DNA of 64,000 nt from Siphonodentalium dalli (Eukaryota; Mollusca; Scaphopoda; Gadilida; Siphonodentaliidae), in the NCBI GenBank assembly GCA_032622095.1, contig CP136064.1, forward strand, positions 46,205,573 to 46,269,572. The letters run 5' to 3'. Within the stretch, counting starts at the first letter, position 1. Every line of letters starts with the position of its first letter. The position numbers and the translations under genes were made by a program. The notes below the pieces were generated by a model. The model worked only from the letters and a program-made list of their open reading frames with translations, searched no databases and had not been told where the DNA came from. Shown here one piece after another: positions 23,091 through 34,341 of the stretch.

Positions 23091-23907
23091 TATCTGTATC
23101 TGTATTGTTACGCCCATGATCCCAATAGTGGTAATGTAGGACGGTGACTGGGCAGATGTTAGTTGCGCGGTTTTTGTGTATCTTCCTCTTTTGCTGGCAC
23201 TAAAGCAGCAAGGAAGGTCTCTGGTGATTCGGACGACACAATATTTTCCTCCAGGTGGTTCCAGTCGATTGTGGTGCGAACAAAGAAGGAGTTTTCGTAC
23301 TGTGCACAGTGTGATCGTGGCACTTGGAAGCATTTCGTGCTTTTGGTTTCGTACTTCGTGACCAGGTTTGTTACTTGGTGGTCACTGAATGTTTTTGATG
23401 TTATTTTCCTGGATTCTCTCTTTTTTTTGTGAGGAAGTCGTCGGATGGCATAGCTGGTACCAGGTTCATTACCACCTTATAAAACTATGACAGCCGCTGG
23501 ATTTTCCTCCTCTCGTATAGGGGTGGTAGCTTTAGTTCCTTGAGTATGGTCGTCATTGATCCAGGATGGTAGCTTCGATAGTCGTTTTTAATGAATCTCC
23601 CTGCCTTCCTCTGTATTTTTTCTAGGAGGTCGATTTCTTTTTGTTGGTATGGATCCCAGATGGTTGCGCCGTAGTCCATGATGGACCGGACTAGGGATAG
23701 GTACGCTATCTGTTTTAGTTTTCCTGGCATGAACTTTAGGTTGCGGCGTAGAAAGCCCAGTGTTGAGTTTGCCTTCTTTGATGTGTTGTTAATATGAGTT
23801 GTCCATTTTAAGTCGTTTGAGATTTCTAGTCCGAGGTATCTGTTGTGTGCCACTTGTTTTAGGTTTTGTCCATCTAGTTCATACATCTTGTCATGTTTCT
23901 TTTGCAT
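23091..23907 (-). pseudogene. Nested 5'-truncated non-LTR retrotransposon RT fragment
   Basis: On the minus strand it starts near 23907 with a YELDGQNLKQV phrase, then YLGLEISNDLKW, LGFLRRNLK, RSIMDYGATIWDPY, and a tail ending at a stop at 23159-23161 (TTIDWNHLEENIV before it). An 8-A run (23421-23428 on the plus strand, as T) shifts the frame. A ~70-bp 3' UTR ends in ATACAGATACAGATA, a short microsatellite tail as CR1-like elements have. The catalytic core is absent because of the 5' truncation. Confidence 0.75.
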
Positions 23908-24096
23908 ACTCATCACGATATTGACGAGCGTGATGTATGTCTGTCTTCGAATTTGTCTGCTGCATTTACCAAACTTCCTCCGAATAAAGCCTAAAGCCAC
24001 GTTCGCTTTGGCAGTCATTCTTTGCACGACGTTTCCCCATGAAAGAGTTGATGATAGTTCATTGCCGAGATATGGATTGTTGGTCACTGATTCCAA
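23908..24096 (-). pseudogene. RT C-terminal remnant (host copy, proximal part)
   Basis: It reads NPYLGNELSSTLSW, then ALGFIRRKFGKC and TYITLVNIVMS, and aligns with the same region as YLGLEISNDLKW...RSIMD of the nested copy. Two different elements are therefore represented. The protein resumes as SQLEYA at 23090 on the other side of the insertion. The continuous 203-codon frame across the junction is accidental. Confidence 0.7.
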
Positions 24097-24249
24097 TATG
24101 TGGTCTACCTGGGCCCCAGGTGGCCCATCTCATAAGGCACATAAGCTATGCGTGCGATGCGCATCGTGTCAATATTGTTTTTGCCAGCAGCGAAAAACTA
24201 TTTGTAGTGGCTTCTGTGTCTATTTACAAATAAACTGGCTAATATTGAC

Positions 24250-25040
24250 CACGTTTTCACACTAATTCGTTCATCGTTCTAACTTCCAAACCAGAACTAA
24301 CAATTATAACTCACGAACTCTCACATCTTAAACGAATATTGCACTGAGCATTCATAACTATATGCGTTCCAATGTCGTAGCGTCCGATAAAAACATTACT
24401 ATAAAATGGTTTTGGTGTTAAGCTAATGTGTATATATCTGCTTAGTAAAGTCTAGTACGGTATAATTGTGTTGGAATAAGAGTACAACTGAGTTTGACTG
24501 ATGTATTCCTGCAATGAATGGGCGGTATCTACATAGTATTTGTTGCAGTATAATTGATGTGAGAAAGCGGGAATCTGGGAGTGTGTGATAGCCGTCATGA
24601 GATGAGAATAAAATACTATATACTTTAAGATATCTTGACTCGAGCATCCCGAACAAATTGCCATTTCCGAAGGTTTATAATTATGATTAGTACACTTGAA
24701 TAAAAACTGCGTTCTTGAGATTGAATACCATGCAAAATTAGTAGTCCAATCAATCAATATGTGGTTCTAACTAAACTAGTTCTCCCCACGCAATAGTTAG
24801 TGTGAAATACACGCTTGCGAAGTTGCGATATATGATGCATCTAGCCGATTCAGCGAGAACTCATATAATATCAAATGGGAGCAAGGTGATCATTATACGA
24901 ATCAGAACGGGTCCTTTGTTTCAAGTAGCTGTACTGTTCATAAACATGTTCATTGGCTTACGGTTACCATGACCATCTCGTATTGAATAATGTGGTGGCG
25001 AAACTGCCCTATGAAAAAAGTATAATTTCATGAACTTTAC
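24250..25040. other. Unassigned AT-rich sequence
   Basis: No recognisable gene, repeat boundary or RNA. Confidence 0.4.
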
Positions 25041-25045
25041 CTGTG

Positions 25046-25047
25046 TT

Positions 25048-25098
<51 letters not shown>
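25046..25098 (+). repeat. (CAA)n microsatellite
   Basis: About 16-17 uninterrupted ACA/CAA triplets. Confidence 0.95.
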
Positions 25099-26338
25099 TT
25101 TCTTCAAAATACGTTTTTCTTATCAGAATCGATTAATTACAACAAAATAATGCTAACCGCTGTCAACTATGGTATAACATTTCCCAAATCGTGTTATTTA
25201 TCAACATGTTGTTCAACGAAATATGGCCGTAGTATCATTTGAGTATCACGAAATTTGACCTATTACCACTTGATTTTATAGTTATACACAGTCCAGTCTC
25301 GTGAGTTCGGTCAATGATGGCGTTAGCCGCCGAATTTGAAATCGACATGCGTTGGGCGGTATTTTATGGATGGAATTTGAAATGAACATGTTGAAATTGA
25401 CAAGCATGAAGTTCGCCATCAGCCGAAGTGGTCCCCCAGCGTTATACTATCAATAATGGCTAATTTTAGTAAAATTCTCTCCGTTTACACTCGACAAATT
25501 TGGCTCCGTATTTAAAATTCTTTGATATGGATCGTTTATATTCTGCAATAATTTGTAACCAAGGGACGGATTCTTATGTTTTATTGTGTTTTTAGGTGGG
25601 GACATCTCGGTCTGTTTACATTATGAATGATACAGAATCTCGATGCGGCGAAATAATGATTACGGTCTGTTCGTTTATCGATTCTGGTCTGTTCGTTTAA
25701 CAAACCAAATTGTACGGAGTGTAATCTGAATCTGGATTCTCCCACGAAATAACGATCATGGCCAATGACAAATTCAGCGTGTAAATAAACCCATTAATAT
25801 CAATATAGTCAACCATAAAACCAGACAAAACATTACTGTCAAGGGGTGGTTTGGTTTCGAATACTGTTTGGAGTTTGAAAGCGCTCTACACAGATAATTA
25901 CACACCAACATTTACCCAGGTACACGACAATCTTCAATATCAATTCTTTAATATATCATTAAACAAAAACATGATAATGAAGATATACATAATCACATAC
26001 AATCAACGTGCATAGCGCTACTATAGCACAATAAGATAATATGTACACTTAAGGCGTATTCTAGATTCGTATTGCAGACAAGTATAGTGATCCGTCCAGC
26101 CAACGCATTTAATTGTACGCTTTGAGACAGCGTTTATATGATGCTGTCCTGTTAAATAGCCGTGTAACCAAGTTAAAGGGAGACTGTATATACGCCAATT
26201 TAGATAAATTCCCGGTAATAACAACGATCTAATATCGATGTTATATAGAAAAAATAAGTAATTTGAGTCGAAGATGTTTTTTTTGTAAATGTTCAAGTTA
26301 ACATGTTATCTTAAAATAAAAGTTAATAATTTGATATA
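25099..26338. other. Unassigned sequence
   Basis: No supported feature. A minus-strand frame at 26021-26296 contains a WLHGYLTGQHHINAV phrase faintly like an RT segment, too weak to call. Confidence 0.4.
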
Positions 26339-26372
26339 AATTTAATTTATGGCTCGAGCCATAAATTAAATT
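26339..26372. repeat. 34-bp perfect palindrome
   Basis: Symmetrical about GGCTCGAGCC, with AATTTAT/ATAAATT arms. There is no T run on either side, so it is not an obvious terminator. Confidence 0.9.
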
Positions 26373-26601
26373 ACGAATTTCGGTGTAGAAGACGTAATCA
26401 AATTAAATGACGAAACGTTGATTGGGGAACACGTGATTGTGTAAAAGAAATATGTCAATACGGGGCGTGAACTTAAGCCACTCCGCGACTACTGACTATA
26501 CAATAACTTAAATGAGTATCTGAGACTAGTATGCATATAATATAACATTTATCTGATACAGTTACTTGAAAATTGTACAAAAATTACTCGACGACGATAG
26601 T

Positions 26602-27450
26602 TATGGGGCGCCATCCCTGCAAATATTCGTTTTCGGAGATATCTCCTTGGATCCAAGCAGATATCTGCTCGCATTATGGAGATATCTCCTCGGGTTCAAG
26701 GAGATATCAGCTTGGAATATGGAGATATCTCCTCGGAAATATTTTTCAAGGAGATATCTCCTTGAAACCTAGGAGATATCTCCATAATGCGAGCAGATAT
26801 CTGCTTGGATCCAAGGAGATATGTCCTTGGATCCAAGCAGATATCTGCTCGAATTATGGAGATATCTCCTTGAAATATGTTCAAGGAGATATCTCCTAGG
26901 ATCCAAGCAGATATCTGCTCGGATTATGGAGATATCTGCTTGAAAAATATTTCAAGGAGATATCTCCATATTCCGAGCAGATATCTGCTTGGATGTATTT
27001 CGAAAAAATGGATAAAACGTATATGTACTGTGGAGAAATCATTAATATTTCAAGGAGATATCTCCTTGGATTATGGAGATATCTCCTTGGGTCCAAGGAG
27101 ATATCTCGTTGAAAACTATTTCAAGGAGATATCTCCATAATCCGAGCAGATATCTGCTTGGATTATGTAGATATCTCCTCGGTTTCAAGGAGATATCTCG
27201 TTGGAAATATTTCAAGCAGATATCTCGTAGTTGCGAGGAGATATCTCCTAGGATCCAAGGAGATATCTCCATAATCCAAGCAGATATCTCATAGGATCCA
27301 AAGAGATATCTCCATAATGGACCATATTCCAAGCAGATATCTGCTAGGAATTGCAATTCCAAGGAGATATCTCCTCGAAACCGAGGAGATATCTCCGAAT
27401 TACGAGGAGATATCTCCGAAAACGAATATTTGCAGGGATGGTTCCCCATA
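26602..27450. mobile_element. Foldback MITE packed with GATATC palindromes
   Basis: Terminal inverted repeats of 45 bp with two mismatches begin TATGGGG and end GGAGATATCTCC at both edges. A direct 6-bp duplication GATAGT flanks them (26596-26601 and 27451-27456). The interior is a chain of short palindromes, GGAGATATCTCC and GCAGATATCTGC, separated by variations of CTTGGATCCAAG or ATTATGG; I count about 31 GATATC cores in under 0.8 kb. No coding capacity. Translation gives only repeated EISP/DIS phrases. The superfamily is unknown. Confidence 0.9.
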
Positions 27451-27615
27451 GATAGTTCTATTTTCGCATTCCAACTAATCTGCAATCCGTAACACAACAT
27501 CTTACTCAACAGACTTTGAAATAATTGAAATCTAGTTACCTTATTCTACAAAGCAGCGACTATAGATTTAAAACAAGCTCGTCACTTTAACCCTTTACCC
27601 AACAGAACGGCCTGT

Positions 27616-27684
27616 GCCAATGCATTCTCTTATATATGCGAGTCGACCATATGTCGCCTCGCATATATAAGAGAATGCATTGGC
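27616..27684. repeat. Hairpin with perfect 27-bp stem (MITE hairpin 1)
   Basis: Arms 27616-27642 and 27658-27684 (GCCAATGCATTCTC outer end) are perfectly complementary around a 15-base loop. Confidence 0.95.
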
Positions 27685-27763
27685 TTAACACATTAAAAAT
27701 TATAAAATTGTTAAAGAATATAAGAAAAAATGGTAAAAAGTGTTAAAAACAGATTTTTTTTAG

Positions 27764-27832
27764 GCCAATGCAATCTCTTATATATGCGAGGCGACCTATG
27801 GTCGACTCGCATATATACGAGAATGCATTGGC
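27764..27832. repeat. Hairpin, mirror copy of hairpin 1 (MITE hairpin 2)
   Basis: Arms 27764-27790 and 27806-27832 carry two mismatches. Its loop is the complement of hairpin 1's loop, so the two hairpins are themselves in inverted orientation around an AT-rich 79-bp spacer. Confidence 0.93.
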
Positions 27833-28249
27833 ACAGGGCATAACTGTAACTATCACAATGTGGTCAAGGAGCCGGTTCCAATGATATCCATATTTGTATG
27901 GTTCTATTGAGACAGACCGAAGATATTTTAGGCTGTTGAAGCTTTATTTGGCCGTTTTTGGCCGGTTTGTTGGGTAAAGGGTTAAAATTCCAACTCTAAT
28001 CGATCGACAAATCATGGAGTAAAAACTATATTTTATAAATCGCATGGTACATAATTCCAGCATAAACTCAATGTTGCTCATCTGTTACCCGAAAATCATT
28101 CGTGTTCCGTGTTCTGTTCCACGTCGAAGATGATTTTTTTTTACATTCTTAGCGATTTTGAGCGGGACGCATGTAAATGTTGTCGCCATTAGCATCGGGG
28201 CTCGGTATATAATACTCAATGGCTATGTATGGAAATTGTTTGGTTGCAT

Positions 28250-29302
28250 GTTCTTAATCAAAAACATGTAAACGGTACAAAAACCGAATCCCTAACATGC
28301 ACCAGAAAAAAGAAACTTATCGTACACCCAGTCCTACAAATGAACGAACAACAAATAAAGGAAGTTGAAGTGCATAGGCACCTAGGCGTTATATTGAGTA
28401 AAGATGGTACATGGGGAGCACATATCAATCAAATGACGACCTCCGCGTGGAAATCATTATCTTACCTCCGAAAATATCGATATAATCCGGATAGATCATC
28501 TCCACAAAAGTGTTATTTTACCCTGGTTAGACCCGTGTTAAAATATGCTTGCGTTATTTGGGATGGCTGTACTAAGCAGGAGTCTGACGAAATAGAGAAA
28601 ATACAGTACGAAGCCGCGCGAATCATAACAGGTGCCACCAGATCGGTTAGTAATTCCACGTTATTAAAGGAAACTGGATGGGAAACTTTAAAAGCGCGAC
28701 TAAATAAATATAAACTTAGACTATTCTACAAAATGATTAATGGCATGTATCCTATATATCTGCAAAATCACGTTCCTCCCACGAATATTGCAATATCTGG
28801 AATACAAACCAGACAAACAGACTCTCTCAAAATCCCCGAATTTTACTCAGAAACCCATAGACGCTCTTTCATCCCCTCAACAACAGAGCTATGGAACAAC
28901 CTCGACCAAAGCGTAAATATGGAATCGTTAGCTTCGTTCACAAACTCTTTAGAGACCAACCGAACTAAAATCCCCAAGCACTTTAACTTCGCGCCATTCT
29001 CATATTCTACACACAAGACTACGGTTGAATTGTAGTAACTTAAACTACCACAAATACGCGAATTTCCTTACTGACACACGTATTGTGTATGTGGTGATCT
29101 CGAGGACAGCGAACATTTTCTACTGAATTGTATAACATACTCTATACAGAGAATCATACGATACAAATTCTATAATCGCCAAAGAAGTTCAAAAGTACAT
29201 CATGAATACCAAACGTTTCTCTTAACTGACAATCCCACATACGAGTCTATCTGGAAAAACAAAACAAAACAAAAACAACAAAAAACAAACAAATGTGACT
29301 GA
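28250..29302 (+). pseudogene. 5'-truncated non-LTR retrotransposon RT C-terminal fragment
   Basis: Coding similarity starts near 28270 (KTESLTCTRKKK), then HRHLGVILSKDGTW, RPVLKYACVIWDG, IQYEAARIITGATRS, LFYKMINGMYP and STTELWNNLD. These are the standard landmarks downstream of the RT core. The frame meets TAG-TAA at 29033-29038 and TGA near 29066, then recovers the terminal CVCG...HFLLNC zinc-type motif (29084-29131) and ends at TGA 29300-29302 after a Lys/Gln-rich A-rich stretch. The palm domain and endonuclease are missing. Confidence 0.85.
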
Positions 29303-29798
29303 TGATTGATACGCCGCGAAGAAGAAAACACCAGAAGGGTTGTCCGTGCATTGGGGTGACCTCATCAAAAGCAAACCATACCATTCCAAATGCTATACTT
29401 TCTTTTCCTCCATAAAATCTACAATCTAATTTGATACATCCGTCATACGATTCATACCTTTTTTCTATCTGAAACAAATCGCATTTCCTTTGTATCCTCA
29501 CTAACACATTCAAGTTAATATTACTTTCAACTATATAACACCAACATCCTCCATATTTCTACGTTTATACAAGAAAACTGAAATATCCTATCGTCACCCC
29601 TTCCCACCACGCGTGCATATCATATAATCTCTTTCTCGACGAGCTCGTTATCAACACCTGATAACAAAAACACCAACAAAGACTCATCCTTTGATATTGG
29701 CTGATGCCGCGTGGTGGGATGGGGAAAATCATCCACGGAAACGACTCATATAAGCACATACGCTTGCTGTCGGATCCGATCCATGAAATCTTGATTCA
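29303..29798. other. Unassigned flank before the Helitron-like array
   Basis: No gene is seen. A small inverted repeat lies at about 29594-29612 and 29707-29726 (CCCACCACGCG against CGCGTGGTGGG). Confidence 0.5.
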
Positions 29799-30345
29799 TC
29801 TCATATATATTTTGAAGACCTCTGTTTGTCTGTCTGTATGTTTGTTTGTCTGTATGTATGTCATTTATACAAATCTACGATTATCGACCGATCGGGACGA
29901 AACTTGGTACGTGTGTGTAGTTTGACCAGGCGGTCGTCGTTGTCGTATTGGCGAGCCCATGCGACGCCCGTGCAGCGCATGCGCAGACGAGATCTCGGAA
30001 ACGGGTGGAGCTATCGACTTGAAATTTGCTATGTGAATGTATCTTGCCCCGGATAAGAATTTTATCGGGTCTTCGAGCCCGTGCGACGCCAGCTTCGCAC
30101 ATGCGCAGACCAGATCTCGGAAACGGGTGGAGCTATCGACTTGAAATTTGGTATTTGAATAGCCCGGACAACGTCGGGCTCAACAATTTTTCATCGGGTC
30201 AGTTCTTTCCGCCCGATGTACCTTAAATCTTTTAGGGACGGGTACCATAATTTCTCTTGATTAAAAAGGCACAATTAACTCGTTGAAAAGCCAAAAAAAT
30301 GTCATGTTTCTGACCAACGCCGCCAGTGGGGGGCTAACCTGCTAG
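29799..30345 (+). mobile_element. Helitron-like unit 1 (5' I, 3' b)
   Basis: First unit, preceded by host A. It carries a (TCTG)n stretch, two 122-bp repeats and, near 30160-30180, an internal relic of a type-a hairpin followed by extra sequence ending in type b. Its 3' end was therefore replaced or extended. Confidence 0.8.
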
Positions 30346-30349
30346 TCTA

Positions 30350-31475
30350 TCTATACTATATATTTTGAGACTTCCGTATATATATATATGTGTGTGTGTA
30401 CTTTATAGAATCGAAAACGGCTGGCTCGATTGAGTTCAATCTTCCCATCTAAGGGTAAAAACCCACGAACACCGTAGTTGTCGCGTTTTGGAGAAGCTAT
30501 GAGCACCCTTTATCCACTCCCAAATCACCGCAAAGGCACGGCGTGTGTTAATTAAGTGATTATTTAATGAGCGTTTGTTTTTGACGCATCGCTATAAAGA
30601 GCGTCTGTTTACCATTCAACGTTATTAGCATCTGCAGAGAGATATACGGGAACATTGAGTGGTTTCCTATGCGGGGAGATTTATTGGATGCCATAGTACT
30701 CTTACAACATCATTGTTATAGTATGTATGACACTTAGGTCAGGGCTTAAGGGGGGGGGGGGGTAGTTATAGGCATAATGCTTCTCAGAAATCCCGGTTAC
30801 AAACCAACACTCACAATTTCGTATTTACGCAAACGTATACGGGAACAAGTGCTTTCCTATTTTTAGAACGCAACACATGATACCAAACAAAATACGTCGC
30901 GTTGGTGATGGCGTTCACGACGGGATTAATTGACTGTTCGCTCTTTGCAAGGATGGGGTTCACGACGGGATTAACTTTGCGGGGACTATTGACCATCTCG
31001 TAAGGGTGGACAACCTCTGTCAGGGGCTGCTCAATGGCCACGGGCAGGTTAAAAAAATCATACCTCTTCTGGGTCTGGGCGTGTATAGACATGAGCGGGT
31101 TGTGTTCCTAAGAACGCGGAGCGTGTTGTGTTCCTCAGAACGCGGATCGGGTAAGTTTTTCCGCCCTAGGTGAGCTCAAACTTCGTATATAAGTGTAAAA
31201 ACACACGGGGATGGTCGACGTCGCATTGTGTGAAACATTCTTATGTCTGTCGTTCCTAGGAACGGGGGAATTTTTCATCGGGTCAGTCTTAACCTTCAAA
31301 CGGGTACCCACAAATTATATATTGTGACCCCGACATGACCTTGAAAATGATCAATTCAAGGTCAAATCTGGTAAAATATTGAAATCCCAATATTAACTCA
31401 TTGGAAAACAAAAACAAAACATAAAACATTGTCATGTTTCTGACCACGCACGCCAGTGGCGGGCTAACCTGCTAG
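30350..31475 (+). mobile_element. Helitron-like unit 2 (5' II, 3' b)
   Basis: Separated from unit 1 by TCTA. The interior includes TAAAGAGCG, a G run near 30751 and short TGACCTTGAA phrases near 31337. No 122-bp repeats. Confidence 0.8.
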
Positions 31476-31479
31476 TCTA

Positions 31480-31980
31480 TCTCATATATATTTTGAAGAC
31501 CTCTGTCTGTATGTTTGTTTGTCTGTCTGTCTGTCATTAATACAAATCTACGATTCTCGACCGATCGGGACGAAACTTGGTACGTGTGTGTAGTTTGACC
31601 AGGCGGTGAACGTTGTCGTATTGGCGAGCCCGTGCGGCGCCCGCTTCGCGCATGCGCAGACGAGATCTCGGAAACGGGTGGAGCTATCGACTTGAAATTT
31701 GCTATGTGAATGTATCTTGCCCCGGATACGAATTTTATCGGGTCGCCGAGCCCGTGCGACACCAGCTTCGCGCATGCGCAGACGAGATCTCGGAAACGGG
31801 TGGAGCTATCGACTTGAAATTTGCTATGTGAATGTATCTTGCCCCGGATACGAATTTTATCGGGTCGCCGAGTCCGTGCGACGCCAGCTTCGCGCATGCG
31901 CAGACCAGATCTCGGAAACGGGTAGAGCTATCGAAATTTTGTTTTTGAATAGCCCGGACAACGTCGGGCTCATCGGCTAG
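31480..31980 (+). mobile_element. Helitron-like unit 3 (5' I, 3' a)
   Basis: A compact unit with three 122-bp repeats. A 37-bp type-II 5' stub (31981-32017) follows directly and was truncated by the next, oppositely oriented unit. Confidence 0.8.
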
Positions 31981-32017
31981 TACTATATATTTTGAGACTT
32001 CCGTATATATATATATA

Positions 32018-32359
32018 CTAGAAGGTGACCCGACTTCGTCCGGGCTTTGACCTTGAATTGTCCATTTTGAAGGTCAAGGTCAAGTGGGGTCACGATTTGA
32101 CCAGTCCAAAACACTGCCCGGACAAAAGTACCCGACAAACGTGCCCGTCGAAATCCATTCGGGCGTTTGACCTTGATATGACCCGATTTCAAGGTCAAGG
32201 TCACGTCGCACGGACAAATTAATAGGCCCATGCCACCCCCGGCCGAAAATACCCCCACATACCAAGTTTAATCGAAATCGGGTCGGCCGTTTTCGAGTTC
32301 ATCGCGAACACACACACACACACAGACACACAGACAGATCTTCCAAAATATATAATAGA
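32018..32359 (-). mobile_element. Helitron-like unit 4 (5' IV, 3' c)
   Basis: The minus-oriented 3' CTAG is at 32018-32021 and the 5' TCTATTATATATTTTGGAAG ends at 32359. It contains one GGTCA-rich block. An AT-dinucleotide run follows to 32379. Confidence 0.8.
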
Positions 32360-32379
32360 TATATATATATATATATATA

Positions 32380-33115
32380 CTAGAAGGTGACCCGACTTCG
32401 TCCGGGCTTTGACCTTGAAGTGTCCATTTTGAAGGTCAAGGTCAAGTGGGGTAACGATTTGACCAGTCCAAAACACTGCCCGGACAAAAGTACATGACAA
32501 ACGTGCCCGTCGAAATCCATCCGGTTTTACCCGATTTGACCTCGAATTGATCACTTTGAAGGTCAAGATGAGGTCGGGGTCACGATAGGACCCGTCCAAA
32601 ACACTCAGTGGACAAAAGTAACCCCATGTATACAATTTCGTCGAAATCCCATCAAAATTGGCGATTTGACCTTGAATTGACCCGACTTCAAGGTCAAGGT
32701 CACGTCGCACGGGCAAATGAATATGCTTATGAGACTCCCCGTATGAATGTACCCCCACATGCCAAGTTTCATCGAAATCCCGTCATATTCGGGCGTTTGA
32801 CCTTGAAATGACCCGATTTCAAGGTCAAGGTCACGTCGCACGGGCAAATTAATAGGTTTATGCCACTCCCCGACCGAAGATACACCCACATACAAAGTTT
32901 CATCGAAATACTGTGATATTCGGGCGTTTGACCTTGAAATTACCCGATTTGAAGGTCAAGGTGCCGTCGCACGGACAAATTAATATGCCTATGTTCGTTC
33001 CCGGCCGAAAATACCCCCACATACCAAGTTTCATCGAAATCGGGTGGGCCATTTTCGAGTTCATCGCGAACACACAGACAGACAGACACACAGATCTTCC
33101 AAAATATATAATAGA
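32380..33115 (-). mobile_element. Helitron-like unit 5 (5' IV, 3' c)
   Basis: Same ends as unit 4 but with about four ~120-140-bp internal repeats, each carrying TTTGACCTTGAA...TTCAAGGTCAAGGTCA and a CCCCCACAT(A/G)CCAAGTTTCAT phrase. Confidence 0.8.
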
Positions 33116-33848
33116 CTAGAAGGTGACCCGACTTCGTCCGGGCTTTGACCTTGAATTGTCCATTTTGAAGGCCAAGGTCAGGTGGGGTCACGATTTGACC
33201 CGTCCAAAACACTGCCCGAACAAAAGTACCCGACAAAAGTACCCATCGAAATCCATCCGGTTTTACCCGATTTGACCATTTTGAAGGTCAAGGTCAGGTC
33301 GGGGTCACGACTCGACCCGTCCAATAGACTCAGTGGACAAAAGTAACCCTACGTATCAAATTTCGTCGAAATCCCATCAAAATTCGCGATTTGACCTTGA
33401 ATTGACCCGATTTCAAGGTCATGGTCACGTCGCACGGGCAAATGAATAGGCCCATGAGACTCCCCACACGAAAGTACCCCCACATACCAAGTTTCATCAA
33501 AATCCCGTGATATTCGGGCGTTTGACATTGAAATGACCCGATTTCAAGGTCAAGGTCACGTTGCACGGGCAAATTAATAGGCCTATGGCACTGCCCGGTC
33601 GAAAATACCCCCACATACCAAGTTTCATCGAAATCCTGTGATATTCGGGCGTTTGACCTTGAACTTACCCGATTTCAAGGTAAAGGTCACGTCGCATGTG
33701 CAAATTAATAGGCCTATGCCACTTCCCGGCCGAAAATACCCCCACATACCAAGTTTCATCGAAATCGGATCGGCCGTTTTCGAGTTCATCGCGAACACAC
33801 ACACAGACAGACACACACACAGACAGATCTTCCAAAATATATAATAGA
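33116..33848 (-). mobile_element. Helitron-like unit 6 (5' IV, 3' c)
   Basis: Abuts unit 5 with no spacer and is closely similar to it (733 against 736 bp). It ends in a TA run. Confidence 0.8.
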
Positions 33849-33862
33849 TATATATATATATA

Positions 33863-34341
33863 CTAGAAGGTGACCCGACTTCGTCCGGGGTTTGACCTTG
33901 AATTGTCTATTTTGAAGGCGAAGGTCAAGTGGGGTCACGATTATCCTGATGGAAGATAGTACCACTTCTTCTTGATAATTGAGGCAGATAACTAAAACGG
34001 ATACATACGCATTATATATCGTTGGAAAGAGGAAACACGAAAGATTCTCACAGTGTCATTATTATGACTGGCATTTAATTATTCGCGCTGTTTCGAATCG
34101 ATTTGTAAGCACCGAACTCAAATGAAAGTCCCGTAACACAGCGTAAAAACTGATTTGACCTCGGCACGTGAAAAGTTGACCTCGGATCTGAAAATAAATA
34201 TGCCTATGCCACCCCCGGCCGAAAATACCCGCACATACCAAGTTTCATCGAAATCGGGTCGGCCGTTTTCGAGTTCATCGCGAACACACAGACCACAGAC
34301 AGACCACAGATACACAGACAGATCTTCCAAAATATATAATA
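33863..34341 (-). mobile_element. Helitron-like unit 7 (5' IV, 3' c), rearranged
   Basis: The type-c end and first GGTCA block are normal. About 33940-34150 is foreign sequence without the repeats, after which the usual 5' portion resumes. Confidence 0.75.

Larger units (their letters stand above)
27591..27981. mobile_element. piggyBac-like MITE
   Basis: 14-bp perfect terminal inverted repeats CCCTTTACCCAACA (27591-27604) and TGTTGGGTAAAGGG (27968-27981) are flanked on both sides by TTAA (27587-27590 and 27982-27985). A TTAA target and a CCC start fit piggyBac (family knowledge). There is no transposase frame, so it is non-autonomous. Confidence 0.85.

Noticed and set aside
26021-26296. Minus-strand frame with WLHGYLTGQHHINAV, possible RT fragment
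   Set aside because: Only one short phrase is RT-like and no neighbouring RT landmark follows in any frame.
26566-27509. Frames with repeated EISP/DIS phrases
   Set aside because: Palindromic GATATC repeats read the same on both strands and produce mirror frames; no protein family is implied.
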